Of a stretch of DNA of 64,000 bases, positions 48,211 to 57,619 are shown piece by piece (the stretch's first letter is position 1; every line of letters begins with the position of its first letter). Under the pieces are notes generated by a model that was not told the DNA's origin, made no database searches, and worked only from the letters and a program-made list of their open reading frames with translations. The stretch is from positions 682,001-746,000 of the forward strand of contig JANQAB010000003.1 in assembly GCA_024707265.1 (NCBI GenBank). The letters run 5' to 3'. The stretch is from Sporocytophaga sp. (GTDB lineage: Bacteria > Bacteroidota > Bacteroidia > Cytophagales > Cytophagaceae). Made by a program: the position numbers and the translations under genes.

Positions 48211-50180
48211 ATCGAGTAGGAAAATAGCCCTTATTGGGCTATTTGTCCTCTCACACCACCGTACGTACCGGTCTGGTATACGGCGGTTTGTTAAAACATA
48301 GATGGCTGTCCTTGAGTTTGTCTGTAATAGTAAGAAAAACCTTGGTATCCCTGTTTCTTCCAGAAGCTTTTGGTAAGGGTTCTTTTAAGTATTGGACTAT
48401 GTGCTATTCTACACGGGCCTTTGCTTGTGTTACCCCACTGGTAAGCCTTTGACTTTGACACTCCTAGTTTGATCAGATTACTTATTTTGGTCCTTATCCG
48501 CTTCCAATTACGCCATTTTGCTATACGCAAACGTGTTCTGATCTGCTCGTCAAGTTCTTCCAATTTAATCATAGCTTGTGCTATCTTAAAATAGTTTACC
48601 CAACCTCTAATTATATCATCCAGTTTCTTGAGTTTGATACTTTCAGCTGTCGCGTCTCTTGAACTTGTAATCTTCTTACATTTTTCCTTGATACTTTTCA
48701 ATGTTTGAGCACCTAGTCTTATCAAGAATTCTCCTTTCATTTTGTAAAAGGAAAAACCTAGCAATTGGCTTTCTTTTGGACGGCTGATTCTCGTCTTCGA
48801 TCTGTTAACTTTTAGGAGTAGCTTGTCTTCTATGTATTTGCTGATACTCTCTGCTACTCGTTTGGCTGACTTTTCACTTCTTACATAGATACTGCAGTCA
48901 TCCGCATACCTTACGTATTTAAGCCCTCGTCTTTGTAACTCTTTGTCCAATTCGTGTAGCATAATATTAGACAGTAAGGGGCTTAACGGACTCCCTTGTG
49001 GCGTTCCCTCACTACGGGGACTTGTTACTCCTCCTTCCATTATACCACTCCGAAGATAGCAGCCTATTAATTTTAATAGCCGGATATCTCTTATCTTCTC
49101 TGAAACAAGACATAGCAGTTTCTGGTGATTCATCTTGTCGAAGAACTTCTCTAGGTCAAGCTCGATTATCCACGTATAGCCTCTTTGCAAATATTCCTGG
49201 GCTTTCTTTACTGCCTGATGAGCATTCTTTCCTGGTCTGAATCCATAACTGCGGGGAGAAAAATCAATCTCGTATAGCGGACTTAAAAATTGGTAAATAC
49301 ATTGCTGGATAAACCTGTCTAAGACTGTGGGAATACCTAACATTCTCATTCCTCCTCCTGGTTTGGGTATCTCTACCTTTCTTACTGGACTTGGTTTGTA
49401 ACTGCTTTCTAGAATACTTTTCCGTAAAGCCTGGTAGTGGGTATAGATAAAAGGTCGAAGGCTATCGAACTGCTGATTATCTATCCCACTGGCTCCTTTA
49501 TTGCGTTCTACCGCTTTAAGGGATTTTTCCAGGTTCTTAAAGGTTAATATATTTTCTAGCATTTACTTAAACTCATTTTTACGCATCCTGAGTGTAATAT
49601 CATCTCTTCTTAGTATGGCTAAGCTCCTCTTATATTCTACTTTCAGTTTCCGACTTATCCTCATATAAGCAGTTCTCTTACGTGTTTCGGCTTTTACTTT
49701 TTTTTTCGCTTTCTAAGTTCCTTGATATCCACCCAATTTTAACATTCGGCCCTTCGTGATTCCTGTGAGACCTCTCCGCTTTTTTTTTCACGAAGCTCGT
49801 TTACCTTCACTACTATGACCTCTGCTGACTTCTTGCAATACCCAGTAATATCCCTATTATTAGTTGCCGCTTCGAGATGCGCTTCTCTCGTTACCAACAT
49901 ATTACAAGATCTCTCAGGGTAAATTTATTTTCTTTCCATTCATGTAGCTTCTGCATTTACATTATTACATTCTGTGTAGTGTCGGACTTTTGTTTCTTTG
50001 GCAACATTATCCATGTAATATCTGCCTCTTATGCAGTTTCTGTTCGTAAGCTCAAATGTTTGCCGTAAGCTTCCTTCAGATTCGCAGTCACCCACGACAC
50101 CCTTGCTTTTGGCTAATGCTAGGCACTACAACCCGCACTCGGGACTTGCACCCTAGAGAAAATAAATATGCCTGACGCAC
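48211..50180 (-). mobile_element. Group II intron with maturase
   Basis: The minus strand has the 5' consensus GTGCG at 50180, a maturase gene, a domain V helix just after the maturase stop (about plus 48255-48290, ACCGCCGTA pairing with TACGGTGGT), and a domain VI hairpin whose end CCTACTCGAT at 48211 carries a likely branch-point A and the usual AY 3' end. Length is about 1.97 kb. It lies between mdh and the terminator at 50186-50213. In the minus orientation it follows that terminator, which is typical for group II introns that insert after terminator stems. Confidence 0.82.
48291..49562 (-). CDS. ltrA: Group II intron reverse transcriptase/maturase
   Basis: The 423-residue protein has the reverse transcriptase domain with QGSPLSPLLSN and the active site YADD (residues 219-222), followed by a maturase domain (RGWVNYFKIAQAM). 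No HNH endonuclease domain is visible at the C-terminus. It helps splicing and retrohoming of the intron that encodes it. The region 49563-50180 upstream holds intron domains I-IV and no other gene. The protein looks full length. Confidence 0.93.
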   Translation of the reverse strand: MLENILTFKNLEKSLKAVERNKGASGIDNQQFDSLRPFIYTHYQALRKSILESSYKPSPVRKVEIPKPGGGMRMLGIPTVLDRFIQQCIYQFLSPLYEIDFSPRSYGFRPGKNAHQAVKKAQEYLQRGYTWIIELDLEKFFDKMNHQKLLCLVSEKIRDIRLLKLIGCYLRSGIMEGGVTSPRSEGTPQGSPLSPLLSNIMLHELDKELQRRGLKYVRYADDCSIYVRSEKSAKRVAESISKYIEDKLLLKVNRSKTRISRPKESQLLGFSFYKMKGEFLIRLGAQTLKSIKEKCKKITSSRDATAESIKLKKLDDIIRGWVNYFKIAQAMIKLEELDEQIRTRLRIAKWRNWKRIRTKISNLIKLGVSKSKAYQWGNTSKGPCRIAHSPILKRTLTKSFWKKQGYQGFSYYYRQTQGQPSMF

Positions 50181-50185
50181 CATAA

Positions 50186-50213
50186 AAAAAACCCGGCTTA
50201 AACCGGGTTTTTT
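50186..50213. terminator. Bidirectional terminator shared by mdh and the methyltransferase gene
   Basis: An 11-bp stem (50186-50196 with 50203-50213) with a 6-nt loop has a poly-T/poly-A flank on each side (TTTTTT on both strands). It overlaps the stop of the minus-strand methyltransferase. On the plus strand mdh now lies almost 2 kb upstream because of the intron. Confidence 0.85.
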
Positions 50214-50886
50214 ATTTTGTCAGGATATAAATCGTCCGTTCTTTTAATGTTGTGGTTTTGTAGTGAATTTCTTCTGCCATACCGAACCCAGCTTCCTTCC
50301 CTATTTTTTCAATTTCTGAAAATGAAGGTATGTAACAATCCAAAGTACCATACTCATTAGAAATATGAAGTCTTTGTTTATCCAAATGCTGAGCAAAAGT
50401 CTGAAAACCTATTTTAGGAACATCAATTACCAACTTCCCCCCTTTATTAAGAAATCCTTCGACCTTGCTAATACAACTCTTTTGCTCCTCTAAAGAAAAG
50501 TCTATGATACCAGACCACATCCATAAAGCCACATCTACCTTTCCTTCCATGGAATAGGTTTTAATATCACCAAATACAACTTCAACATTTTTGTAGGTTT
50601 CAGTCAGGTAATCAAATAATACCGGGCTTTTTTCAAGAGCAATAATTTTCCCCTGAAATTTATTCTTCATCAGAAAATCGATACATCTGCCATATCCTGC
50701 ACCAATTTCAAGGATTGCATTGGCACTTTTTAGGCTTGAGTTTACCATCCAAAGATCCGGATAATCTGCAAATCCACCTTTTACTGCAAGTTCTTTAAGG
50801 GTGTTTACTCCCAACCTGTTGTAATAATTGATATTTCTATCATTCATTATTTCTTCTGACAAAAAAGACATATTGTTGCTAACCAT
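50212..50886 (-). CDS. Class I SAM-dependent methyltransferase
   Basis: The 224-residue protein has the SAM loop ILEIGAGYGRCIDFL, ALEKSPVLFDYL and VFGDIKTY, then VALWMWSGI. It is a small-molecule-like methyltransferase with an uncertain substrate. The ATG at 50886 starts the ORF; an internal Met at residue 6 is a possible alternative. It is divergent from the NhaC-type antiporter, 73 bp apart. Confidence 0.75.
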   Translation of the reverse strand: MVSNNMSFLSEEIMNDRNINYYNRLGVNTLKELAVKGGFADYPDLWMVNSSLKSANAILEIGAGYGRCIDFLMKNKFQGKIIALEKSPVLFDYLTETYKNVEVVFGDIKTYSMEGKVDVALWMWSGIIDFSLEEQKSCISKVEGFLNKGGKLVIDVPKIGFQTFAQHLDKQRLHISNEYGTLDCYIPSFSEIEKIGKEAGFGMAEEIHYKTTTLKERTIYILTK

Positions 50887-50959
50887 TGTGATCTAAAACG
50901 GTTTATTAAAAAAATAGGATACTTTGCGGGACTATTATTTTAATAAAAACCTGATAATT

Positions 50960-52897
50960 ATGAGAGGATTACTTCTTCTTATAGTTTATTCTTTTATATC
51001 CTCTCCTCTAACATCCCAATTGTACGCAAAAACGGATTATAAGTTTTCTGCACCCAATTATATAATCGGCGATGAATTTGCTGAAATTCAAATTGTCAGG
51101 TTAAACAATAAAGGCACTCCTGATTCGACCTTTAACGGAAAAACTGGCTTCTACATTGATCAGGAACTTAAAGTACTGGAATTTATCCAAGGTAAGGCTT
51201 TATATACCACCACCTTATTTAACTCAAGCGAAATCACCTTTAAACCTCAGAATCAGACCGATATTTATAGTATTAAAATCCGACATTTGCCTGATTGGCT
51301 TAGCATCATCCCTCCATTGCTAGCGATCGCCTTATCATTAATTTTTCACGAGGTTATTACATCTTTATTCCTAAGCGTATTTGTCGGCGTATTATTACTC
51401 ATAGGATTTGAATTTTCTAATGTTATCCCGGCTTTTTTTAGAGTAATAGACTCCTACATATTGGAAGTTTTACGAGACAGTAAACATCTTTCATTAATTT
51501 CCTTTGCATTTATGGTTGGTGGAATGATTGCTCTCATTGCCAAAAATGGAGGTCTAACAGGCTTGGTAAATAAAATTTCAGGAATTGCTCACTCTTCCAG
51601 AAGTGCACAATTAACCACCCTGTTTTTAAGCCTAACCATATTTTTCGACAATTATGTAAATATCCTCATTGTAGGAAATACAATGAGGCCGATTACAGAC
51701 AAATATAAAGTCTCGAGAGAAAAGCTGGCATTTATTGTAAGTACAACTGCAGCCTCAGCTGCCTCTTTAGCTTTCTTCACGACCTGGACAGGAGCCGAAA
51801 TGGTCTATGTGCACGATGCAGCATCCTATTTAAGATTGGGAAACTCTGCATTTTCCATCTTTTTTAAATCATTACAATATGCCTATTACCCAATCTTTAT
51901 GCTGATATTATCTTTTGCTTTAATAGTTTCCAAAAAAGATTTTAATAAAATGGCAGATGCTGAGGTAAATGCTCGAAGCGCCGGCATTAAAAATGAGCAA
52001 AATGATAAATCAATTGAAAAAAACATAGAAAGAGATATTGTTGAAATTTTACATCCCGAATCTCAAAACGGAGGAAGGTGGATCAATGCAGCATTTCCCT
52101 TAGCAGTGCTTTTCATTTCAGCTATTGCTGGCTTAATTCTGACAGGGACGGAAAACATATATCAAAAAATGCTGGGAAAAGGTATCCCCATAACAAGCCA
52201 AAATCTATCATCTGTCTGGAAACATTTGTATGAATTTGATAATAAGAATATCAGCATTTTTCAAAAACTTGGGGAATTATTAGGTAACGGAGACTTTTAC
52301 ATTGCGCTACTATGGTCATCATTCTCAAGTCTTTTGACTGCTTTTCTATTAACTTTATTGCATAAAAATTTATCTCTAAAACGAACCACAGAAATCATGA
52401 TCCATGGTTTCCGCGTGATGTTATCAGCCATAATTATTCTGATTTTTTCATGGTCACTGGCAGAAATCACTGAGGACCTTCATGCAACTGAATATCTTTC
52501 CTCTGTGATAACCGGCTATATTAAACCAAGTCTTCTTCCATTTGTAAGTTTTCTGCTAGCTGCAACTTTTGCATTTTCTACCGGATCAGTTTGGGGAGCC
52601 ATGGCAATTTTATATCCATTGCTGGTACCCGTAAGCTGGATGATTTCTGCATCTTCAGGGCTCTCAATTTCTGAAACAGAAAGTATTACCTATAATGTGA
52701 TTGCAACAATTTTGAGTGGATCTGTATTTGGCATCCATTGTTCTCCTGTTTCAGACTCTACCATCATGAGTTCCATAGCATCTGACTGTAACCATATTCA
52801 ACATATTAAGACTCAATTGCCATATGCCGCGACAATAGCTTTAATAAGCATCCTGGTCTTTTTTTTTCAGTTTGATAAACCTCCACTGGATTTTTAA
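50960..52897 (+). CDS. NhaC-family Na+/H+ antiporter with N-terminal extracytoplasmic domain
   Basis: The 645-residue protein starts with a signal peptide and about 85 residues of beta-rich extracytoplasmic sequence (after YAKTDYKFS), then the NhaC-type membrane part: LSIIPPLLAIALSLIFHEV, FDNYVNILIVGNTMRPI, and FGIHCSPVSDSTIMSSIASDCNHIQH. The last is a strong NhaC motif. It should exchange Na+ for H+. I chose the ATG at 50960, at the signal peptide; the TTG at 50924 is an unlikely alternative. Confidence 0.85.
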   Translation: MRGLLLLIVYSFISSPLTSQLYAKTDYKFSAPNYIIGDEFAEIQIVRLNNKGTPDSTFNGKTGFYIDQELKVLEFIQGKALYTTTLFNSSEITFKPQNQTDIYSIKIRHLPDWLSIIPPLLAIALSLIFHEVITSLFLSVFVGVLLLIGFEFSNVIPAFFRVIDSYILEVLRDSKHLSLISFAFMVGGMIALIAKNGGLTGLVNKISGIAHSSRSAQLTTLFLSLTIFFDNYVNILIVGNTMRPITDKYKVSREKLAFIVSTTAASAASLAFFTTWTGAEMVYVHDAASYLRLGNSAFSIFFKSLQYAYYPIFMLILSFALIVSKKDFNKMADAEVNARSAGIKNEQNDKSIEKNIERDIVEILHPESQNGGRWINAAFPLAVLFISAIAGLILTGTENIYQKMLGKGIPITSQNLSSVWKHLYEFDNKNISIFQKLGELLGNGDFYIALLWSSFSSLLTAFLLTLLHKNLSLKRTTEIMIHGFRVMLSAIIILIFSWSLAEITEDLHATEYLSSVITGYIKPSLLPFVSFLLAATFAFSTGSVWGAMAILYPLLVPVSWMISASSGLSISETESITYNVIATILSGSVFGIHCSPVSDSTIMSSIASDCNHIQHIKTQLPYAATIALISILVFFFQFDKPPLDF

Positions 52898-52995
52898 TCT
52901 CAGCCTCGGCACAGCCCTTATCATATTAATTATAAAATTTTCCGGAAAAAGAGTAGAATAAATTAGTATCTTTAGTAAAGCTGGATTTTAATTGC

Positions 52996-53574
52996 ATGAA
53001 AAAGATATTAATTTATATATTCCCCTGGTTTTTAGCTATTTTATTTGGTTTTATCATTTATAAAACTAATTTTAATAATGAAGAAAAAAGTGATGAGATT
53101 AAGACAATTTCTTCTCACCATCTCATACAGGAAAGAATAATTAGTTTAGGAAAACTGGAAGTAGTTAAATACTATTTAAAGGATATAGTGGAACATGAAG
53201 TTAAAAACCCGTGGTATCTTCCTGATCCTAAAGCAGTTTTGATCGCAAGCGGAGAGGTTGTCGGTTGCATCGATCTGACAAAAATAGATACTTCAAATAT
53301 AAAGTTCTCTGGCAACAAGGTTTCCATTCAGTTGCCACAGCCTGAACTTTGTTATTTTAAGATTAACCATTCTGACTCCAAAATTTACAGTATAGAAAAA
53401 GGACTTTTTCAGGAATCAGATCTAATAGATGCAGCTTATAAAGAAGCTGAAAAGCATTTGCAAAAGACTGCGCTTCAGATGAAAATTATGGATCAAACCA
53501 AAGAAAATGCAAAATTGATTCTTAAACCTTTACTGGAGAAAATTTCTGAAAAAGAAGTAGAGTTAAGTTTTTAA
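52996..53574 (+). CDS. DUF4230 family protein with an N-terminal membrane anchor
   Basis: The 192-residue protein has one membrane helix (residues 4-22) and then a DUF4230-like sequence: SLGKLEVVKYYLKDIVEHE, VLIASGEVVGCIDLTKID, VSIQLPQPELCYFKI, ending with IDAAYKEAEKHLQ and TKENAKLILKPLLEKI. The function is unknown. It follows the NhaC gene by 98 bp and may be expressed from its own promoter. Confidence 0.85.
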   Translation: MKKILIYIFPWFLAILFGFIIYKTNFNNEEKSDEIKTISSHHLIQERIISLGKLEVVKYYLKDIVEHEVKNPWYLPDPKAVLIASGEVVGCIDLTKIDTSNIKFSGNKVSIQLPQPELCYFKINHSDSKIYSIEKGLFQESDLIDAAYKEAEKHLQKTALQMKIMDQTKENAKLILKPLLEKISEKEVELSF

Positions 53575-53713
53575 AAAAAGAAAATAGTTTTTTATTCAAA
53601 TCCATCTGAACTTTTCCACAAAATGAGTTAAAATAGTCCACATTCATAACAATTTACGGAGATTATTGTTTTTCCCAGAATAAAATAAAATTTTGACTTA
53701 GCTAACAGTTGAA

Positions 53714-56023
53714 ATGAAAGAAGAACTTGTCCAACCAATTACATTCAGCTATTTTTTAAACTTTATCAAAAGTCAGTTTTTGGAGAAGGGGAATAATGAG
53801 ATAAAGGATTATTTTTTAAACAAATCCCGTGACCAGAAACGACTTCTAACGCAGTTGATACTTCTATTTAAAGGTATTAAATGTCAGGGAGATGATCCTC
53901 TTATTAAAAACATAATTGATTTACTGATAAAATCTGGGCTAACTGTATGCGAAACAGAGGAATTTATTCTTAGGTACAAAAAACTACTTATTAAATTTAT
54001 TTGCCAATATACCTCTGACTCCGAAGTCTCATCCACATTGCTCATTTATCTTCAAGACGCCTTTTATCTTATTGAAAATGAAATATTTAAAAGGAAACTT
54101 CGACATAATAAATCAGAGGAAGACAATGATGCTTGTTTATCCATAAACATAGATGGAAAAATAACCCATTGGAATAAACAGGCAGAAAAGCTTTTTGGAT
54201 ATCAGGAACAGGAAGTAATAGGAAATTCTCTAATCCTTCTTATTCCGGAACGAATGCAGAAGGAATTAGTGGAAAATGTAATTGCTTCCAAAAGCAAAAA
54301 AATCAAGAAGAAAGACACCAAAGATGAAGTCAAAGTTCTGAATGGCATTTTCCCTATTAAGGATATTTCAGGAAATCATATTGCAAGTGGGATCCTGCAC
54401 AACGACGATGTTACGCTCCAAAAAGCTGAAGATAAATTAAAGGAAACAAGAGAGCTGATTAACCAGATAGCGGATGCAACTCCAAATGTCCTGTATGTTT
54501 TTGATACGCGGTATAAAAAAATAGTATATGTAAACAAGGCTATTACTGAGGTATTAGGTTATACACCTGAAGAGGTTCGAGACATGTCTCCTCTTAAAAT
54601 TAAGTCATTAATACATTCTAAAAACCAAATTAATATTGAAAATTGGATAGACTTGTTTTCTGAACAGGCAAAAGATCAAATTCTAGAATCTGAGTGTCGT
54701 TTTCTTAATAAAAATGGAGATTGGAGATGGATGAATAAAAGGGAAACTGTATTCCGCAGAGAAGAGGATGGTTTACCAATTCTTATTTTAGGGATTGTTC
54801 AGGACATTACAGAACAGAAAAAAGCTCAGGAAAAAGTAAGAAAAAGTAAATCTCTTTTGCTCGAAGCTCAGGAACTTGCCTGCCTTGGCAATTGGGAATG
54901 GGATCTTGTTACTAATGAAATTACATTCTCTGATGAATTATACAAGATGCTGGGTTTTGATCCCATGCAGATTTCCATAAGCTTTAATGATGTTAAAAAT
55001 AAAGTTGCATTAGACGACTGGACCATTTTTGATGAACATGCCAAAAGCCTTTTAAAAACTGGTATTCCGGTTACTTTTGAGCAAAAAGTAAAGAAAAACG
55101 GACAAGACAGATACATTTATATTAAGGCTAAACCAGTATTTAATGAAAAACGGGAAGTCATCCGTATTCATGGGATAGCTCAGGACATAACCGATCGGAA
55201 AAAAGCTGAAGAAGAAATTCAGAGAGCAAATGATGATCTGAAAAAAGCCCAGGAAGAACTGATAGATAATAATAATCTTCTTGAAGCAAGAGTGAGGGAA
55301 AGAACCGAAGAACTTATCAAGAAAAATGAAGCCTTAGAAAAAATCAATACTGACCTTGACAATTTTGTTTATACTGCTTCTCACGACCTTAAAGCTCCGA
55401 TTTCAAATATAGAAGGTCTTATTGCCTCTCTTGACCTTCAGATAGACGCGGAAAACGATGATATAAAATTTATCATAGGACTGATGAAGGTTAGTATTTT
55501 AAGATTTAAAGAAACCATTAAAGACTTAACTGAAATTTCAAAAATTCAGAAGAACTTTAATGAAGACGAAACCATTGTTGAATTTGAAGATTTCCTTGAA
55601 GATATAAAATTTACTCTTTTAGAAATGATAGTTGGGTCTGAAGCAATTATTGATGCAGACTTCAGCCAATGTAAAAGAATCTCATTCAGCAGAAAAAACT
55701 TTAAAAGCATTTTGTTTAATCTGATCAGTAATGCTATTAAATATCAATCGTCTGATAGGAAACCGGAGATTTTCATAAAATCGTGGATAGAAGGAAATTA
55801 TGCAGTAATTTCAATTAAAGACAATGGGCTTGGTTTTGAGGAAAAAGATAAAGGTAAAATCTTTGGCATGTTCAAACGTTTGCATGACCATGTAGATGGG
55901 TCCGGAGTTGGATTGTATATTGTTAAAAGAATAATAGAAAATGCAGGTGGAAAAATTGAGGCCTTCAGCGAAAAAGGAAAGGGAACTGAATTTAAAATAT
56001 TCTTCCCTTATAAGGTCATATAA
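53714..56023 (+). CDS. Multi-PAS sensor histidine kinase
   Basis: The 769-residue protein has an N-terminal helical domain (about 1-139), three PAS domains (about 140-240, 245-370, 380-505), a coiled coil, a dimerisation/phosphoacceptor domain with His557 in SHDLKAPISN, and the ATPase domain (NLISNAIKYQ, DNGLGFEEKDKGKIF, GSGVGLYIVKRI). It has no membrane segments, so it senses a cytoplasmic signal. There is no response regulator next to it. The first domain resembles helical sensor domains of RsbR-type proteins only weakly. Confidence 0.92.
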   Translation: MKEELVQPITFSYFLNFIKSQFLEKGNNEIKDYFLNKSRDQKRLLTQLILLFKGIKCQGDDPLIKNIIDLLIKSGLTVCETEEFILRYKKLLIKFICQYTSDSEVSSTLLIYLQDAFYLIENEIFKRKLRHNKSEEDNDACLSINIDGKITHWNKQAEKLFGYQEQEVIGNSLILLIPERMQKELVENVIASKSKKIKKKDTKDEVKVLNGIFPIKDISGNHIASGILHNDDVTLQKAEDKLKETRELINQIADATPNVLYVFDTRYKKIVYVNKAITEVLGYTPEEVRDMSPLKIKSLIHSKNQINIENWIDLFSEQAKDQILESECRFLNKNGDWRWMNKRETVFRREEDGLPILILGIVQDITEQKKAQEKVRKSKSLLLEAQELACLGNWEWDLVTNEITFSDELYKMLGFDPMQISISFNDVKNKVALDDWTIFDEHAKSLLKTGIPVTFEQKVKKNGQDRYIYIKAKPVFNEKREVIRIHGIAQDITDRKKAEEEIQRANDDLKKAQEELIDNNNLLEARVRERTEELIKKNEALEKINTDLDNFVYTASHDLKAPISNIEGLIASLDLQIDAENDDIKFIIGLMKVSILRFKETIKDLTEISKIQKNFNEDETIVEFEDFLEDIKFTLLEMIVGSEAIIDADFSQCKRISFSRKNFKSILFNLISNAIKYQSSDRKPEIFIKSWIEGNYAVISIKDNGLGFEEKDKGKIFGMFKRLHDHVDGSGVGLYIVKRIIENAGGKIEAFSEKGKGTEFKIFFPYKVI

Positions 56024-56039
56024 GTTATCTGGAAACCAA

Positions 56040-56264
56040 TTAAAACTCCTGATTTTCCATTTTCCTTTTAGCTGGTTTGAGTATAGAAAAAATAATCATC
56101 ACCAGATCTGCAAACCACCAGATGCCAAAACCAGCAAAAGTCAGAAGCTTCAGCCACCAGTATTTATAACCTAACATTAATCTGTCAATTCCAAACCAAC
56201 CAAAAAAGAAAGAAACTAGAATAAGAATACTTTTCTTAGGCGGTTCTTTTGTTACCGTATTCAT
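56040..56264 (-). CDS. TM2-domain membrane protein
   Basis: The 74-residue protein fits the TM2 family: FFFGWFGIDRLMLGYKYW and GIWWFADLVMI, two short membrane helices. Function is unknown in bacteria. Its ATG overlaps the stop of the thioesterase gene (ATGA), so they are translationally coupled. Confidence 0.85.
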   Translation of the reverse strand: MNTVTKEPPKKSILILVSFFFGWFGIDRLMLGYKYWWLKLLTFAGFGIWWFADLVMIIFSILKPAKRKMENQEF

Positions 56265-56839
56265 GAAGTTGGTTTCGTGTCAATATTTAGTTTCAGGACA
56301 CATCTTTCTTTTTCGAGTTTATACAACTCTTCATCAATAGCTAGATTTGACTTCTCATTATTAAGCTGTTCTTTATACTGAAACTTTAACTCTTTTCTTT
56401 TAATGGCTTCAAGATATCGCCTGACCTCTTCCCTTGTTTCAAGGACCAGACCTGGAATTTCCTGCAACTTTCCTTCAAGGTTTTTAGCAACCATTGTAAA
56501 GTAAGAAGTATTAGTATGCTTTACGCTTCCTATAGTGACATTTTCTGCTATCACCTTTATGCCAATAATTAAAGATGTATTACCGACATAATTAACCGAT
56601 GCATGCAAAGATACCAGGTCCCCTACTTCAACCGGTTGTAAAAACTCGACGTTGTCAACTGCAACTGTTACACAATATGCACCGGAATGCTTAGCTGCAC
56701 ATGCATAGGCAACTTTATCCATGAGGGAAAGAAGGATTCCCCCATGTATTTTACCTCCAAAATTTGCATAGGAGGGTATCATTAATTCAGTAATTGTAGT
56801 CTGCGAAAAACGTACAGACTTAAATAATGAGGTATCCAT
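56261..56839 (-). CDS. Acyl-CoA thioesterase, hotdog fold
   Basis: The 192-residue protein has a hotdog domain with IPSYANFGGKIHGGILLSLMDKVAYACAAKH and TVAVDNVEFLQPVEVGDLVSL, typical for YciA/BFIT-type acyl-CoA thioesterases. The catalytic Asp in LMDKVA is present. A C-terminal extension of about 60 residues is charged and of unknown purpose. It hydrolyses acyl-CoA; the chain length is not known. Confidence 0.88.
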   Translation of the reverse strand: MDTSLFKSVRFSQTTITELMIPSYANFGGKIHGGILLSLMDKVAYACAAKHSGAYCVTVAVDNVEFLQPVEVGDLVSLHASVNYVGNTSLIIGIKVIAENVTIGSVKHTNTSYFTMVAKNLEGKLQEIPGLVLETREEVRRYLEAIKRKELKFQYKEQLNNEKSNLAIDEELYKLEKERCVLKLNIDTKPTS

Positions 56840-56847
56840 TCAATAAA

Positions 56848-57564
56848 TTATATTCTATTCTTCAATTCCTTTTTCACCAGATCCAGACTATTGAATAGCT
56901 CTTCATAATTATTAATTACAAAATATCTCTCTTGAAATCTGTTTTTGATGTATGGGGTTTCCATCATCTTGCCAACGTTGAAATCATATTTTGGTACTCC
57001 AGCGCTCAATGAATAAGCTGTTTCGCTTCTTGATGACAACAAATGAGCACCATAAATCTTCAGAGTTTGCTCAGAAGCTTTTATACCAAACTGAATCGAA
57101 TGCCAGTATACTCTTTTTAGCAAAGAAATGGCATTATCATTCTCAAGATATTCAAGTGCAAGTTTTCCAAGACCCGTGAGATACTCACAATAGGATGGTA
57201 TGGTCAATAATGGTGTATGCCCAATCACATCATGAAAAATATCATAAACATCTTCTTCATGTTCTGTTTGCTCCTGGCTTCTTATCCATGTTCTGCAAGG
57301 ATATTTTTTGCTGGCAAGCATACCGATAAATTCTTTATCCTCCACCATATTTTCCAATGGCACAATTTCCCAGTCCGAAAAGGTTTTTATTTTTTGATTC
57401 AGATCTTCAAAATCCGGAATATGATCAGCAGGGAAGCCTATTCTTTTGATGCCTTGCAAAACCATATCATCTGCAGTTTCAGGCAAGAATTGAATAATTC
57501 TGCTGTAAAGGGTTGTCCAGATTATTTGTTCCTGATCTGTGTAGCTGTAAGATTGTTTAATCAT
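56848..57564 (-). CDS. phhA: Aromatic amino acid hydroxylase homologue lacking the iron-binding Glu
   Basis: The 238-residue protein is a pterin-dependent phenylalanine hydroxylase homologue: DWEIVPL, YPCRTWIRS and the metal motif DIFHDVIGHTPLL with H111 and H116. The third iron ligand, an invariant Glu in the usual WFTVEFGL, is replaced by Gln158 in YWHSIQFGI. The codon is CAG at 57091-57093, one base from GAG. It may therefore be inactive or have a changed metal reaction. It is 8 nt from the thioesterase gene. Confidence 0.85.
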   Translation of the reverse strand: MIKQSYSYTDQEQIIWTTLYSRIIQFLPETADDMVLQGIKRIGFPADHIPDFEDLNQKIKTFSDWEIVPLENMVEDKEFIGMLASKKYPCRTWIRSQEQTEHEEDVYDIFHDVIGHTPLLTIPSYCEYLTGLGKLALEYLENDNAISLLKRVYWHSIQFGIKASEQTLKIYGAHLLSSRSETAYSLSAGVPKYDFNVGKMMETPYIKNRFQERYFVINNYEELFNSLDLVKKELKNRI

Positions 57565-57619
57565 CCTTTTTCAATTTAAATTAACATCCTGGTGTTGTAA
57601 AAATATCAAAATATATTCT

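Noticed and set aside
48222-48244. Hairpin right after mdh as its terminator
   Set aside because: It is better explained as intron domain VI, because CCTACTCGAT with a branch-point A follows it on the minus strand and the T-tract is missing on the plus strand.
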